Below the pieces are notes generated by a model that did not search any database, was not told where the DNA came from, and saw nothing but the letters and a program-made list of their open reading frames with translations. Shown here in pieces: positions 18,367 to 26,624 of a DNA stretch of 64,000 bases. Position 1 is the first letter of the stretch. Every line of letters begins with the position of its first letter. The stretch comes from Olsenella profusa (GTDB lineage: Bacteria > Actinomycetota > Coriobacteriia > Coriobacteriales > Atopobiaceae): positions 124,001 through 188,000 of the forward strand of contig NZ_JACSNQ010000003.1 in assembly GCF_016900315.1 (NCBI RefSeq), in the 5' to 3' direction. The translations under genes were made by a program, and so were the position numbers.

Positions 18367-19164
18367 ATGGCTAAGAAGAGCGAGATCGCGCGCATCCAGA
18401 AGGGCGCCCTCACGGCCGACGAGGCCGAGGAGCTGTTCTCGCGCGTCGACCACACGGGTCACACGGACGAGGAGCGCGCCCGTCGGCAGCGCGCGCACCG
18501 CAAGGAGAAGGGCGTCTCACTTGATGTGGACCCCCTCTCGGAGGACGATCCCTCCGGCTCCAACGTCGGCAAGGTCATCGCCAAGACGGCCGTGCTCTTT
18601 GTGGCGGTCTTCCTGGTGGCCGTGGTTGTGGGCCAGGTGGCCTTTGGCCTCATTCGCCGTGCCAACACCGCCAACCTGGCCGAGGAGGCCAACGTCCGCA
18701 CCGTGGCCTCGGCGCTCTCCGGTGGCGTGGAGTGGGGCAACGGCTTCACGCAGTTCCCGGAGGACTTCACCGTCCAGGAGGCGGACGAGAACACCGGCCG
18801 CGTGGAGGTCACCGTCATCGACACCAGCTCGGAGAACGCGCTGGAGTGCTTTGCCGGCTCACAGGTGCAGGCCACGGCGTTTGCCGTGAACGCGCTGCTC
18901 AACCCCAACATCAACACCGTGGTCTACCACGTGAACGTCCACACGGACCCCGACGGCAAGATTCAGCAGTCCTCGCTCTTCGGCTTCCTCAAGCCAACCG
19001 GTGACGTGACGTCGTTCATGACCTTCGTCTGGACCAAGACGCAGTCCGAGGCGGGCGTGCAGTTCTCCTGCCACATCACCGGCATCGACGACGCGGTCCA
19101 GGACGAGCTGCGCGACCAGATTACCACTTCGTTCACCCCGGTCCAGATCCTGAGCGGCAACTAG
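18367..19164 (+). CDS. Single-pass membrane protein of unknown function
   Basis: The protein has 265 residues from ATG at 18367, with GGGAAGAG as a poor ribosome site. The first ~75 residues are cytoplasmic and charged (KKSEIARIQKGALTADEAEELF is helical). One membrane helix spans about 82-105. The remaining ~160 residues are extracytoplasmic and look alpha/beta, with several conserved-looking aromatic and Thr patches (NTVVYHVNVHTD, FMTFVWTKT) and two cysteines. I do not recognise the family. The N-terminal helical segment followed by a helix and an external domain resembles small sensor or envelope proteins. It is flanked by intergenic DNA on both sides and is probably monocistronic. Confidence 0.75.
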   Translation: MAKKSEIARIQKGALTADEAEELFSRVDHTGHTDEERARRQRAHRKEKGVSLDVDPLSEDDPSGSNVGKVIAKTAVLFVAVFLVAVVVGQVAFGLIRRANTANLAEEANVRTVASALSGGVEWGNGFTQFPEDFTVQEADENTGRVEVTVIDTSSENALECFAGSQVQATAFAVNALLNPNINTVVYHVNVHTDPDGKIQQSSLFGFLKPTGDVTSFMTFVWTKTQSEAGVQFSCHITGIDDAVQDELRDQITTSFTPVQILSGN

Positions 19165-19242
19165 GGGCGGCCTGGCCGTCCCGCGGGGCGGCCCGCAGGT
19201 GGGCCACCGGGTGGGCCGCAAGGCGACGCCCGGGCACGGGCT

Positions 19243-19254
19243 GGCGAGAAGAGC
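19243..19254 (+). repeat. Dispersed 12-bp word, one mismatch
   Basis: GGCGAGAAGAGC lies in the 260-bp intergenic region 19165-19424. That region holds no gene that I can see. TACTTT at about 19384 is a possible -10 for the gene at 19425. Confidence 0.6.
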
Positions 19255-19424
19255 CGACGCTCTTGGCATGTGTGGCCTATAGGCGTCCCGTCCTACGTGC
19301 TTCTTACCGGTGCTTTGGTTCAACTTAGCGAAAAGCCAGCTTCTAAGCTTGATTTGAGATGGGCGCGGCCTCCCTGGTCATGCTACTTTGGTAGCGTGCA
19401 AGAAGGTGACAGGGGAGGTCGTCC

Positions 19425-20930
19425 ATGAGGTGCGGGAACTGCGGTGAGGAGCTGCCCGGGCGCGCGAGGTTCTGCCCCGCCTGCGGTGCTCCCGTGGACC
19501 AGCCCACCGAGGAGGAGTTGACTGACACTGCCGTGATCGGGGCCGGCGGCCTCGGGGCGGATCAGGAGGTTGACCCCGAGGACCTCCCGGCGTCCAAGAA
19601 GCTCGAGGAGCCGCTCGAGCCGGTTGGCCTGGGTGCCGTCCCGCTGATGCCCGTTGTCCCGCCGCCTCGCGCAACCCGCGTGCGACCAAGGTCGCCGCGC
19701 CCGTATGCCTCCCATGGCCACCCCGGCTCCGCGTCCGTTCCCCCGAGCCAGCGCGTCTGGTCCCCCGACGAGCGGGAATGGCAGGAGCGCGAACGGGAGG
19801 CCGAGCGCCAGGCCGAGCCTGCCGCCGAGCCCGACGCCGCCGCTTCCGGACAGGACGCTCGGGACTCGTCCGGGAATCTCCTCCGCGGTGCCGCCCGTCG
19901 CGTCGCCGCCGGCGCCAGGCGGGCCGCCGACCGTGCGAGGTCGCTTGACCGTCGCCGCATCGGCATAGTTGTCGGCGCCCTTGCGGTGGCCGCCGTCCTC
20001 GTGGCGGCATTCGTCGGCGTGGTGTCCACGAGCTGGCTGGGGCCGTTCAGCCCCGACGACGCACCGGCGCCGCAGGTCCAGCCTCCCTCGGACGGCAGCA
20101 TTGACCCCATCCAGCCCGATGACTCCGCCGAGGAGCAGCCGGATGAGGCGGGCTCGCAGCTCCCCGAGGGCGCGCCCGAGGTTCGCGCGACGGTGGAGGA
20201 CTACTCCTGGGAGGAGCTCTCGCAGATCTCCGCCCTCATCGCCGGCGCCTCTTCCGACGCCGAGGGCCTGGAGATTGCCGAGACCTACCATCTCTGCGGG
20301 GCGGACGGCACCCTAGATGGTACACAGGCCAAGTCGCTGGAGCTTTCCGACGGCACTGAGGTCACCATGCGCGTGGTCGGCTTCCGCCAGGACCAGAAGG
20401 CCGACGGCTCCGGTCCGGCAGGCATCACGCTGCTCTCCGAGGACGGCGTCTCCGAGCAGGCCATGAACGCAACCGGCCAGCTCGTGGGCGGTTGGGAGGA
20501 GTCCACGCTGCGTCCCTGGATGAACCAGAGCCTCATCGGCGAGCTGCCGAGTGAGGTGTCCGACCTGATCGTGAGCGTGGAGAAGACCACCAACCCGCCC
20601 GCCGGCACCGGCGAGGTGGGCCAGGACGTCACCGAGGACAAGCTCTGGGTGCCGTCCTACTCCGAGGTGGTCGGCGAGCCGGGCTCCGGCAGCAATCGCT
20701 ACGGCCTCTACGAGTACGAGGGCCCGCAGTACCAGCTCTTCTCCGACCTCGGCATCACGTGGGCCCAGCCGAGCCCCGAGCTCATCATCCCGTCCGGTGG
20801 CTACTGGTGGCTGCGCAGCCCGGACGTGGCAAACGACCGCTGGTTTGTCGTCGTGGGGCCGGAAGGCCAGAGCGCCTACGGTCACCGACCGGCCACGGAG
20901 AACGCCATCGTCATGGGGTTCTGCCTGTAG
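19425..20930 (+). CDS. Zinc-ribbon membrane protein with DUF6273-like external domain
   Basis: The protein has 501 residues. ATG at 19425 has GGGGAGG 8 bases upstream. Residues 2-24 are a zinc ribbon (CGNCGEEL..ARFCPACG, two CxxC pairs). A Pro/Arg/Glu-rich disordered linker reaches ~165, a membrane helix lies at ~180-203, and an acidic Pro/Gln linker follows. The C-terminal ~250 residues resemble the DUF6273 domain: WMNQSLIGELP, a stretch ending in DKLWVPSYSEV, and GYWWLRSPD...RPATENAIVMGFCL. This fold is common in extracellular proteins of Coriobacteriia and Firmicutes, possibly binding sugar or peptide. The cytoplasmic ribbon linked through the membrane to a sensing-type domain is a recurring architecture without a known role. 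A strong terminator follows at 20969. Confidence 0.8.
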   Translation: MRCGNCGEELPGRARFCPACGAPVDQPTEEELTDTAVIGAGGLGADQEVDPEDLPASKKLEEPLEPVGLGAVPLMPVVPPPRATRVRPRSPRPYASHGHPGSASVPPSQRVWSPDEREWQEREREAERQAEPAAEPDAAASGQDARDSSGNLLRGAARRVAAGARRAADRARSLDRRRIGIVVGALAVAAVLVAAFVGVVSTSWLGPFSPDDAPAPQVQPPSDGSIDPIQPDDSAEEQPDEAGSQLPEGAPEVRATVEDYSWEELSQISALIAGASSDAEGLEIAETYHLCGADGTLDGTQAKSLELSDGTEVTMRVVGFRQDQKADGSGPAGITLLSEDGVSEQAMNATGQLVGGWEESTLRPWMNQSLIGELPSEVSDLIVSVEKTTNPPAGTGEVGQDVTEDKLWVPSYSEVVGEPGSGSNRYGLYEYEGPQYQLFSDLGITWAQPSPELIIPSGGYWWLRSPDVANDRWFVVVGPEGQSAYGHRPATENAIVMGFCL

Positions 20931-20968
20931 CCCTTCGACTGACCTACGAGGACCATCCTACAGACAAC

Positions 20969-21017
20969 GGGCGGGCGAGAAGTACCGTGATCGAGGTTCT
21001 TCTCGCCCGCCCTTTTT
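20969..21017 (+). terminator. Intrinsic terminator built from an inverted pair of the dispersed word
   Basis: GGGCGGGCGAGAAGTACC (20969-20986) pairs with 20995-21012 around an 8-base loop, followed by TTTTT. The left arm carries a one-mismatch word (20974-20985) and the right arm an exact word (20996-21007). It could also serve the convergent pyridoxal kinase gene. Confidence 0.9.
20996..21007 (-). repeat. Dispersed 12-bp word, exact copy
   Basis: GTTCTTCTCGCC forms the right arm of the terminator stem at 20969-21017. Confidence 0.85.
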
Positions 21018-21071
21018 GAGCCGTTGTGGTGGGGCCGGCCTTGCCCGGGGTGCCCGAGCGTGGCGCTCGGG

Positions 21072-21953
21072 CTACGCGAGCAGCGCGGTGACGTCGCCGA
21101 GGACGCTCTCGAAGCTCACGCCGCGCACCTCGTAGTCCGGCTGCGCCGGGGTGATCTGCATGGCGTGGCGCACCAGCGAGCTCGCAAACTCCACGGAGGA
21201 GCGCAGGTCACGGCCGGTGTAGATGGCCGCGGTGAGGCCGGAGGCAAAGAGGTCGCCGGTGCCGTGCAGCATGTAGGGCAGAAGCTCGCCGGAGACCTCC
21301 TCCACCATGCCGTCCCCGCCGGCCACGGCCACGTAGTTGCGGATGACGCTCTCGCCGGCGTGGACCACGCCCTTGAGGACCACGGACTTAGCGCCCATCT
21401 CAAGCAGGGCGTCGGCCATGCGGCGGACGTAGGCCTCGTCCACGTCCTGGCCCTCGTAGGGGATGCCGGTGATGATGGACGCCTCGGTGAGGTTGGGCGT
21501 GAGGACGTCGGCGCCGTCAACGAGGCCCTTGGTGGCCTCGCACATCTCGTCGGTGTAGGTGGGGTACTTGGAGCCGCCGTCGCCCATCACCGGGTCGACG
21601 ATCCTGAGGGCGCGCGGGTACTCGCGGTAGAGGCGCAGGATGGCGTCAACCTGCTCGGCCGAGCCGAGGAAGCCCGAGTAGACGCCGTCGAGGTCAATGC
21701 CCTCCTCGCGCCAGGCGTCGAGGTACTCGCCCAGCATGGGCGTGGTGTCGTGCATGTAGAACTTGGGGAAGCGCGTGTGCGCCGAGAAGAGCGACGTGGG
21801 GACCGGGCAGACGTCGATGCCCGCCGCCGAGAGCACCGGGATCGCCACGCCGAGGGAGCACTTGCCGTAGCCGCAGAGGTCGTGGACGGCCGCCACGCGT
21901 GGCAGGTAGGCGCCCTTGCGCTCGTACAGGTGCAGGTTGCTGGCTGTGTTCAT
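21072..21953 (-). CDS. pdxY: Pyridoxal/pyridoxamine kinase
   Basis: The protein has 293 residues. ATG at 21953 has AAAGGAGA 5 bases upstream. It is a ribokinase/PfkB-fold enzyme of the pyridoxal kinase branch. It has VAAVHDLCGYGKCSLGVAIPVL at the N-terminus (inserted Cys-type loop), the DPVMGD motif (~173), TPNLTEASIITG (~206) and the anion-hole/catalytic-base motif GTGDLFAS (~252, Asp as base). It phosphorylates pyridoxal, pyridoxamine or pyridoxine with ATP for PLP salvage in the cytoplasm. It is a single gene converging on 19425-20930. TATCCT on the minus strand at about 22007 may be its -10. Assignment to pyridoxamine rather than pyridoxal preference cannot be made by eye. Confidence 0.88.
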   Translation of the reverse strand: MNTASNLHLYERKGAYLPRVAAVHDLCGYGKCSLGVAIPVLSAAGIDVCPVPTSLFSAHTRFPKFYMHDTTPMLGEYLDAWREEGIDLDGVYSGFLGSAEQVDAILRLYREYPRALRIVDPVMGDGGSKYPTYTDEMCEATKGLVDGADVLTPNLTEASIITGIPYEGQDVDEAYVRRMADALLEMGAKSVVLKGVVHAGESVIRNYVAVAGGDGMVEEVSGELLPYMLHGTGDLFASGLTAAIYTGRDLRSSVEFASSLVRHAMQITPAQPDYEVRGVSFESVLGDVTALLA

Positions 21954-22105
21954 GGGATTCTCCTTTGTCCGCGGACTGATGGACCAGCGTACAGGGGCAA
22001 AGGATAGACCTTTACGGGCCCGTGGGTGCCGGCGCGGGCGAAACGTGCTGGTTTCATGGCGGCGTGCGCACTTCCTGCCGTCGGGACGCGTCCGTGCAGG
22101 TTGCG

Positions 22106-22111
22106 TATACT
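22106..22111 (+). promoter_or_regulatory. -10 promoter element TATACT of the purine operon
   Basis: TTGCGTATACTAAAGG lies 30 bp before the purE start. The predicted leader is only about 25 nt, so there is no room for a purine riboswitch. Confidence 0.65.
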
Positions 22112-22141
22112 AAAGGGCTGTAGCCAATCGAGAGGAGCAAC

Positions 22142-22603
22142 ATGGCAGACCAGCCGCTCGTTGGAATCATCATGGGTTCCAAGTCAGACATGCCCACGAT
22201 GGAAGCCTGCACCGCGCAGCTCGAAGAGCTCGGCGTTCCGTACGAGCTGGTTGTTGCCAGCGCGCACCGCAACCCCGAGAAGGTCCACGAATGGGCCGGA
22301 AGCGCCGCCGAGCGCGGCCTCAAGGTCATCATTGCCGCTGCCGGCAAGGCGGCCCACCTCGGCGGCGTGGTGGCTGCGTTCACCCCGCTGCCCATCATCG
22401 GCGTGCCGATGAAGACCTCCGACCTCGGTGGCATGGACTCGCTGCTCTCCATGGTTCAGATGCCCTCCGGCGTGCCGGTGGCGTGCGTGGCCATCAACGG
22501 GGCCAAGAACGCCGCCATCTATGCCACGCAGATCCTCGGCGCCACCATGCCCGAGTATCGCGAGAAGATCGTGGAGTTCAAGCGACAGATGGCCGAGGCG
22601 TAG
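22142..22603 (+). CDS. purE: N5-carboxyaminoimidazole ribonucleotide mutase (PurE)
   Basis: The protein has 153 residues. ATG at 22142 has GAGGAG 4 bases upstream. It converts N5-CAIR to CAIR in de novo purine synthesis (class I), working with PurK, which is not in this window. Signatures are GIIMGSKSDMPTM at the N-terminus, SAHRNPE with H42, and the Ala/Gly-rich AAHLGG loop with H72; the usual Pro after HL is Gly here. DSLLSMVQMPSGVPV and NAAIYATQIL are typical of PurE. It is the first gene of the operon purE-sortase-purF-purM-purN. The length fits the family (about 160). Confidence 0.95.
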   Translation: MADQPLVGIIMGSKSDMPTMEACTAQLEELGVPYELVVASAHRNPEKVHEWAGSAAERGLKVIIAAAGKAAHLGGVVAAFTPLPIIGVPMKTSDLGGMDSLLSMVQMPSGVPVACVAINGAKNAAIYATQILGATMPEYREKIVEFKRQMAEA

Positions 22604-22630
22604 GGCCTCGGAAGGGAGGCGGGAGCCCAG

Positions 22631-23869
22631 ATGGCTTCGCACTTCAAGCAGCCGGGCCCGGACGAGACGCCACGCCGCACAGGGAGCCACGCGGCGGGGG
22701 CGGGCCCTTCTCGCCCGGTGGGACGGCACGCCGCTGGTGACGCCGCCGGTTCGCGGGGCGCTCACGGGCAGGCGGCCCCCGACGCTACCGTGCCTCGGAT
22801 GGAGGGCGGCCTGCGTGGGCACCTTTCCACCCCGCGCGGCGGCGACGAGTCCTATCACGCCCCCGTGGGCAATCCGCACGCGGCGCACGTGACGGAGCGG
22901 TCTGACGGCTACATCTCGGTCGTCTCCGAGGGCCCCGGCGACGGTCGGCGGTCTCGTGGGAGGCGGCGTCGCGAGGACGGGTTTGTTGAGACGGACCCCT
23001 ACGACCTCTCCGGCCGCCGAAGCAGGGACCCCCGGAAGCGCGTGGGCCGCGTTGTGTCCGTGCTGCTGTTCGTGGTGGGCATTGCCCTCATTGCCGTCGC
23101 GGGGGGCATGTGGCTCTACAACCAGTGGCAGTACCACGAGCAGGACCGCATCAACGAGGAGCTGGCCACCTTTGCGGACGTCTCGGACAACGGGACGACG
23201 CCGCCGCAGGTTGACTGGGAGGCCCTCAAGGCCCTGAACGACGAGGTGGTCGGCTGGGTGCAGATTCCCGGTACGGCGGTCAACTTCCCGGTCTATCAGG
23301 CGTCGGACAACGAGAAGTACCTTCACACCAGCGCCGAGGGGAGCTATTCGCTTGGCGGGCAGGTGTTTATGGACTACGAGAACACGCCGCCCGGCATGAT
23401 CGACGCCCAGACGGTGATCTACGGTCACCACCTGCGCAACGGCGCCATGTTCAAGCCCGTCTCGGACATGACCAACCAGGAGATGTTCGACAGCGTGTCG
23501 ACCATCTGGTACGTCACGGAGGACGCCACCTACGAGCTGGAGCCGCTGCTGGTGTATGAGACGGACGCCTCGGACACGGGGGCGCGCACGTTCAGTTTTG
23601 CCTCCGACGACGACCTGCACGCCTACCTCACAGACCTGCTGTCCCGCTCGGTCACGAGCCGTGCGGACGCCGCGGACGTGATCTCCCGCACGAGCCATGC
23701 GCTCACGCTCTGCACCTGCAACTATGAGAACGGCGACTCGGGCCGCACGCTGCTGGTCTGCGTGCCCAAGTCCGAGGCGGCCGGTGACGCTGCCGCCTCT
23801 GGCGCCGCCGACGCCGCCGCTGGCGAGACCCCTGCCGACGAGACCGCCGAACAGACCCCCACGGAGTAG
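22631..23869 (+). CDS. srtB: Class B-type sortase with long cytoplasmic N-terminal extension
   Basis: The protein has 412 residues. ATG at 22631 follows a GGGAG site. The first ~135 residues are hydrophilic, rich in His/Arg/Gly and Pro, and cytoplasmic. A membrane helix lies at ~139-163. The sortase beta-barrel follows (~195-385), with VGWVQIPGTAVNFPV at its start, the catalytic His in YGHH (~265), the catalytic Cys in TLCTC (~363) and Arg in GRTLLV (~371). A Pro/Ala/Glu tail ends the protein. Sortases join LPXTG-type proteins to peptidoglycan or pili; class B is inferred from the VxWIxIPGT start and the insert between His and Cys. Its position inside the purine operon is odd. The giant adhesin at 4256 (IPDTG) is a possible client, though other sortases may exist elsewhere. 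Confidence 0.88.
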   Translation: MASHFKQPGPDETPRRTGSHAAGAGPSRPVGRHAAGDAAGSRGAHGQAAPDATVPRMEGGLRGHLSTPRGGDESYHAPVGNPHAAHVTERSDGYISVVSEGPGDGRRSRGRRRREDGFVETDPYDLSGRRSRDPRKRVGRVVSVLLFVVGIALIAVAGGMWLYNQWQYHEQDRINEELATFADVSDNGTTPPQVDWEALKALNDEVVGWVQIPGTAVNFPVYQASDNEKYLHTSAEGSYSLGGQVFMDYENTPPGMIDAQTVIYGHHLRNGAMFKPVSDMTNQEMFDSVSTIWYVTEDATYELEPLLVYETDASDTGARTFSFASDDDLHAYLTDLLSRSVTSRADAADVISRTSHALTLCTCNYENGDSGRTLLVCVPKSEAAGDAAASGAADAAAGETPADETAEQTPTE

Positions 23870-23881
23870 GAAGGACCACCC

Positions 23882-25447
23882 TTGCCCAGCCACACCAACC
23901 CCACGTCCTGGAAGTGCCGTTCATGCGAGCGGGGAGGCTGCCCTGCCGGCGGCTGTCCCGGCTGCGGTGACGACAAGCTCCACGAGGAGTGCGGCGTCTT
24001 CGGCGTGTGGGCGCCCGGACGCGACGTGGCGCGCATCACCTACTTCGCCCTGCGCGCCCTGCAGCACCGCGGGCAGGAGTCGGCGGGCATCGCCGTGGGC
24101 GACGGCAAGACCGTCCTGATTCGCAAGGACCTCGGCCTGGTCACGCAGGTCTTCTCCGACGACGACCTCTCCGCCATGCCGGGCAAGGTGGCCTGCGGCC
24201 ACTGCCGCTACGGCACCGCGGGCGCCAAGGGCTGGGAGTCGGCCCAGCCGCACCTCTCCACCATCGACGACATCATCATCGCGCTGGCGCACAACGGCAC
24301 GCTGGTCAACTTTGACGACCTGCGGCGCGAGCTCATCGAGATGGGCATCCCGTTCCGCTCCAACACGGACTCCGAGGTGGCAGCGCGCCTCATCGGCTAC
24401 TTCACCCAGCGCAGCCACCGCCTGCGCACGGGCATCGCGCACACGATGCGCATGCTCGAGGGCGGCTACGCGATGGTGCTCGTGCGCGAGAACGCGCTCT
24501 ACGCCTTCCGGGACCCGCACGGCATCCGCCCGCTGGTGCTGGGGCGCCTGGGCGACGACGGCTGGGTCGTGGCCAGCGAGACCTGCGCGCTGGACATCTC
24601 CGGCGCCACCTTCGTGCGGGAGGTCGAGCCCGGCGAGATCATCCGGGTCTCTGACGACGGCATTCGCTCCGAGCGCGGCTGCAAGGCGCTCTCTCCCGCG
24701 AACTGCATCTTCGAGCACGTGTACTTCTCGCGCCCCGACTCGGTGAAGGACGGAGCGAGCTTCTACCTCATGCGCCACAACATGGGCCGCCGCCTTGCGC
24801 AGGAGACGCCCGTCGACGCCGACCTGGTGATCTCCGTGCCGGACTCGGGCACCCCGGCGGCCGAGGGCTTTGCCCAGGAGCTGGGGATCCCCTTTGGCAC
24901 GGGCCTCATCAAGAACCGCTACGTGGCACGCACGTTCATCCAGCCCACGCAGGAACTGCGTCAGATGGGCGTGCGTCTCAAGCTCAACGCGCTGCCGGAC
25001 GTGGTGCGCGGCAAGCGGCTGGTGATGGTGGACGACTCCATCGTCCGTGGCACCACGAGTCGCCAGATCGTGAGGATGCTCAAGGCCGCGGGTGCCACCG
25101 AGGTCCACGTGCGCTCGGCCTCCCCGATGGTCAAGTGGCCGTGCTTCTACGGCATCGACACGGGCAGCCAGGACCAGCTCATTGCAGCCAACATGTCTCT
25201 TGACGAGATTCGCGCCCACATCGAGGCGGATTCCGTGGGGTTCCTCTCCACCGAGGGTCTGCTTGCCTGCGTGCCCAAGGCGGGGTACTGCGAGGCGTGT
25301 TTCACCGGCGAGTACCCCGTGGAGATTCCGCATTCCTTCTGGAGGGAGCGCTTCCTGCCCGGTTACGAGCCCCACAACCTGACCCCTGCCTCGAAGACCT
25401 CGCAGATGTCCCTCGAGCAGGCCGAGAAGGTCATGTCGCAGGAATAG
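23882..25447 (+). CDS. purF: Amidophosphoribosyltransferase (PurF) with cysteine-rich leader
   Basis: The protein has 521 residues. The start is TTG at 23882 with GGAAGG 7 bases upstream; no ATG or GTG lies before the catalytic Cys in this frame. It makes phosphoribosylamine from PRPP and glutamine, the committed purine step. The Ntn-type glutaminase nucleophile is C37 (ECGVFGVW), exposed after propeptide cleavage. RALQHRGQESAGIA, then CGHCRYGT, are glutaminase motifs. The PRPP-binding loop is VMVDDSIVRGTTS (~382-394). Cys residues in ANCIFEHVYF, WPCFYGID and YCEACF match the 4Fe-4S ligands of the Bacillus-type enzyme. The 36-residue leader has six Cys (CxxC, C, C, CxxC spacing 3-5), which is unusual. 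It is the third gene of the operon. Confidence 0.95.
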   Translation: MPSHTNPTSWKCRSCERGGCPAGGCPGCGDDKLHEECGVFGVWAPGRDVARITYFALRALQHRGQESAGIAVGDGKTVLIRKDLGLVTQVFSDDDLSAMPGKVACGHCRYGTAGAKGWESAQPHLSTIDDIIIALAHNGTLVNFDDLRRELIEMGIPFRSNTDSEVAARLIGYFTQRSHRLRTGIAHTMRMLEGGYAMVLVRENALYAFRDPHGIRPLVLGRLGDDGWVVASETCALDISGATFVREVEPGEIIRVSDDGIRSERGCKALSPANCIFEHVYFSRPDSVKDGASFYLMRHNMGRRLAQETPVDADLVISVPDSGTPAAEGFAQELGIPFGTGLIKNRYVARTFIQPTQELRQMGVRLKLNALPDVVRGKRLVMVDDSIVRGTTSRQIVRMLKAAGATEVHVRSASPMVKWPCFYGIDTGSQDQLIAANMSLDEIRAHIEADSVGFLSTEGLLACVPKAGYCEACFTGEYPVEIPHSFWRERFLPGYEPHNLTPASKTSQMSLEQAEKVMSQE

Positions 25448-25538
25448 ACCAGCCGTGTGGAGCGGCCCGGCGCGTCTTGCGGCGCCTGGGCCGACGCCAG
25501 GGATCCCGTTTGTCAGACCACCCAGAAAGGGGAGAAAG

Positions 25539-26624
25539 ATGGCCGATACGCCCAGCACCAAGCATGTGAGCTACGAGGACGCCGGCGTCGACACCGCCGA
25601 GGGCGCTCGTGCGGTCGACGCGATCAAGGCGGCCGTGGCAAGCACCAACCGCCCCGAGGTCGTGAGCGAGCTGGGCGGGTTTGGCTCGTGCTTCTCCATG
25701 AAGGCGTTCAAGGACATGGAGGACCCCATTCTGGTGTCCGGCACGGACGGCGTGGGCACCAAGCTCGCCATCGCGCAGCTGCTTGACCGGCACGAGACGG
25801 TGGGCGAGGACCTTGTGGCCATGTGCGTCGACGACGTGGTGCCCGTGGGAGCCGAGCCGCTCTTCTTCCTGGACTACGTGGCCATCGGCAAGCTGCGCGC
25901 CGAGCACGTGGCCAAGATTGTGGGCGGCATCGCCGAGGGCTGCCGCAAGTCGGGCTGCGCGCTCGTGGGCGGCGAGATGGCCGAGCACCCCGGCGTCATG
26001 GCCGCGGACGACTACGACCTCGCCGGCTTTGTGGTGGGCGTGGTCGACCGACCCAAGATGATCGGGCCGGAGAAGGTGCACGTTGGCGACGTCATCCTGG
26101 GTCTGCCCAGCTCGGGAATCCATTCCAACGGCTACTCGCTGGTGCGCAAGGTTGCCATCGAGGGCCGGACGGTGGAGGAGCTCGAAGCTCCGCTCGAGGA
26201 GCTGGGCGGCGAGTCGCTCGCGGACGCCGTGATGCGGCCGACCACCATCTACGCCGGCGGTCTGGTGCGCGCGCTGCGCGCCGGGGCACCGATTCACGCG
26301 ATGGCGCACATCACCGGCGGTGGCATCACGGAGAACCTTGACCGTGCGATGCCCGACGGCGTGGACGCGCTGGTCTACCGTGGTGGCGAGGACGGCCCCG
26401 CGTGGGACATCCCGCCCGTGATCACGTACATGGTGCGCGAGGCCGGGCTCACCCTCGATGAGGCGTATCGCACGTTCAACATGGGCGTGGGCATGGCCGT
26501 GATCTGCGCACCGGAGGACGAGGACACGGTCAGGGCCGCGCTTGAGGAGCAGGGGTTCGCCCCGTTCCGCGTGGGCGAGTGCGTGCCTGGTTCCGGCAAG
26601 GTGGTGTACGACGATGAGCGATAG
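25539..26624 (+). CDS. purM: Phosphoribosylformylglycinamidine cyclo-ligase (AIR synthetase)
   Basis: The protein has 361 residues. ATG at 25539 has AAAGGGGAG closely upstream; the longer frame from 25455 lacks a site. It closes FGAM to AIR with ATP. Signatures are YEDAGVDTAEGARAVDAIK near the N-terminus, GSCFSMKAFKDMEDPILVSGTDGVGTK, the CVDDVVPVGAEPLFFLDY segment (ATP/Mg site) and HITGGGITENLDR at the C-terminal domain. The length is slightly above the usual 340-350. It lies 91 bp after purF and overlaps purN by 11 bp, giving translational coupling. Confidence 0.96.
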   Translation: MADTPSTKHVSYEDAGVDTAEGARAVDAIKAAVASTNRPEVVSELGGFGSCFSMKAFKDMEDPILVSGTDGVGTKLAIAQLLDRHETVGEDLVAMCVDDVVPVGAEPLFFLDYVAIGKLRAEHVAKIVGGIAEGCRKSGCALVGGEMAEHPGVMAADDYDLAGFVVGVVDRPKMIGPEKVHVGDVILGLPSSGIHSNGYSLVRKVAIEGRTVEELEAPLEELGGESLADAVMRPTTIYAGGLVRALRAGAPIHAMAHITGGGITENLDRAMPDGVDALVYRGGEDGPAWDIPPVITYMVREAGLTLDEAYRTFNMGVGMAVICAPEDEDTVRAALEEQGFAPFRVGECVPGSGKVVYDDER

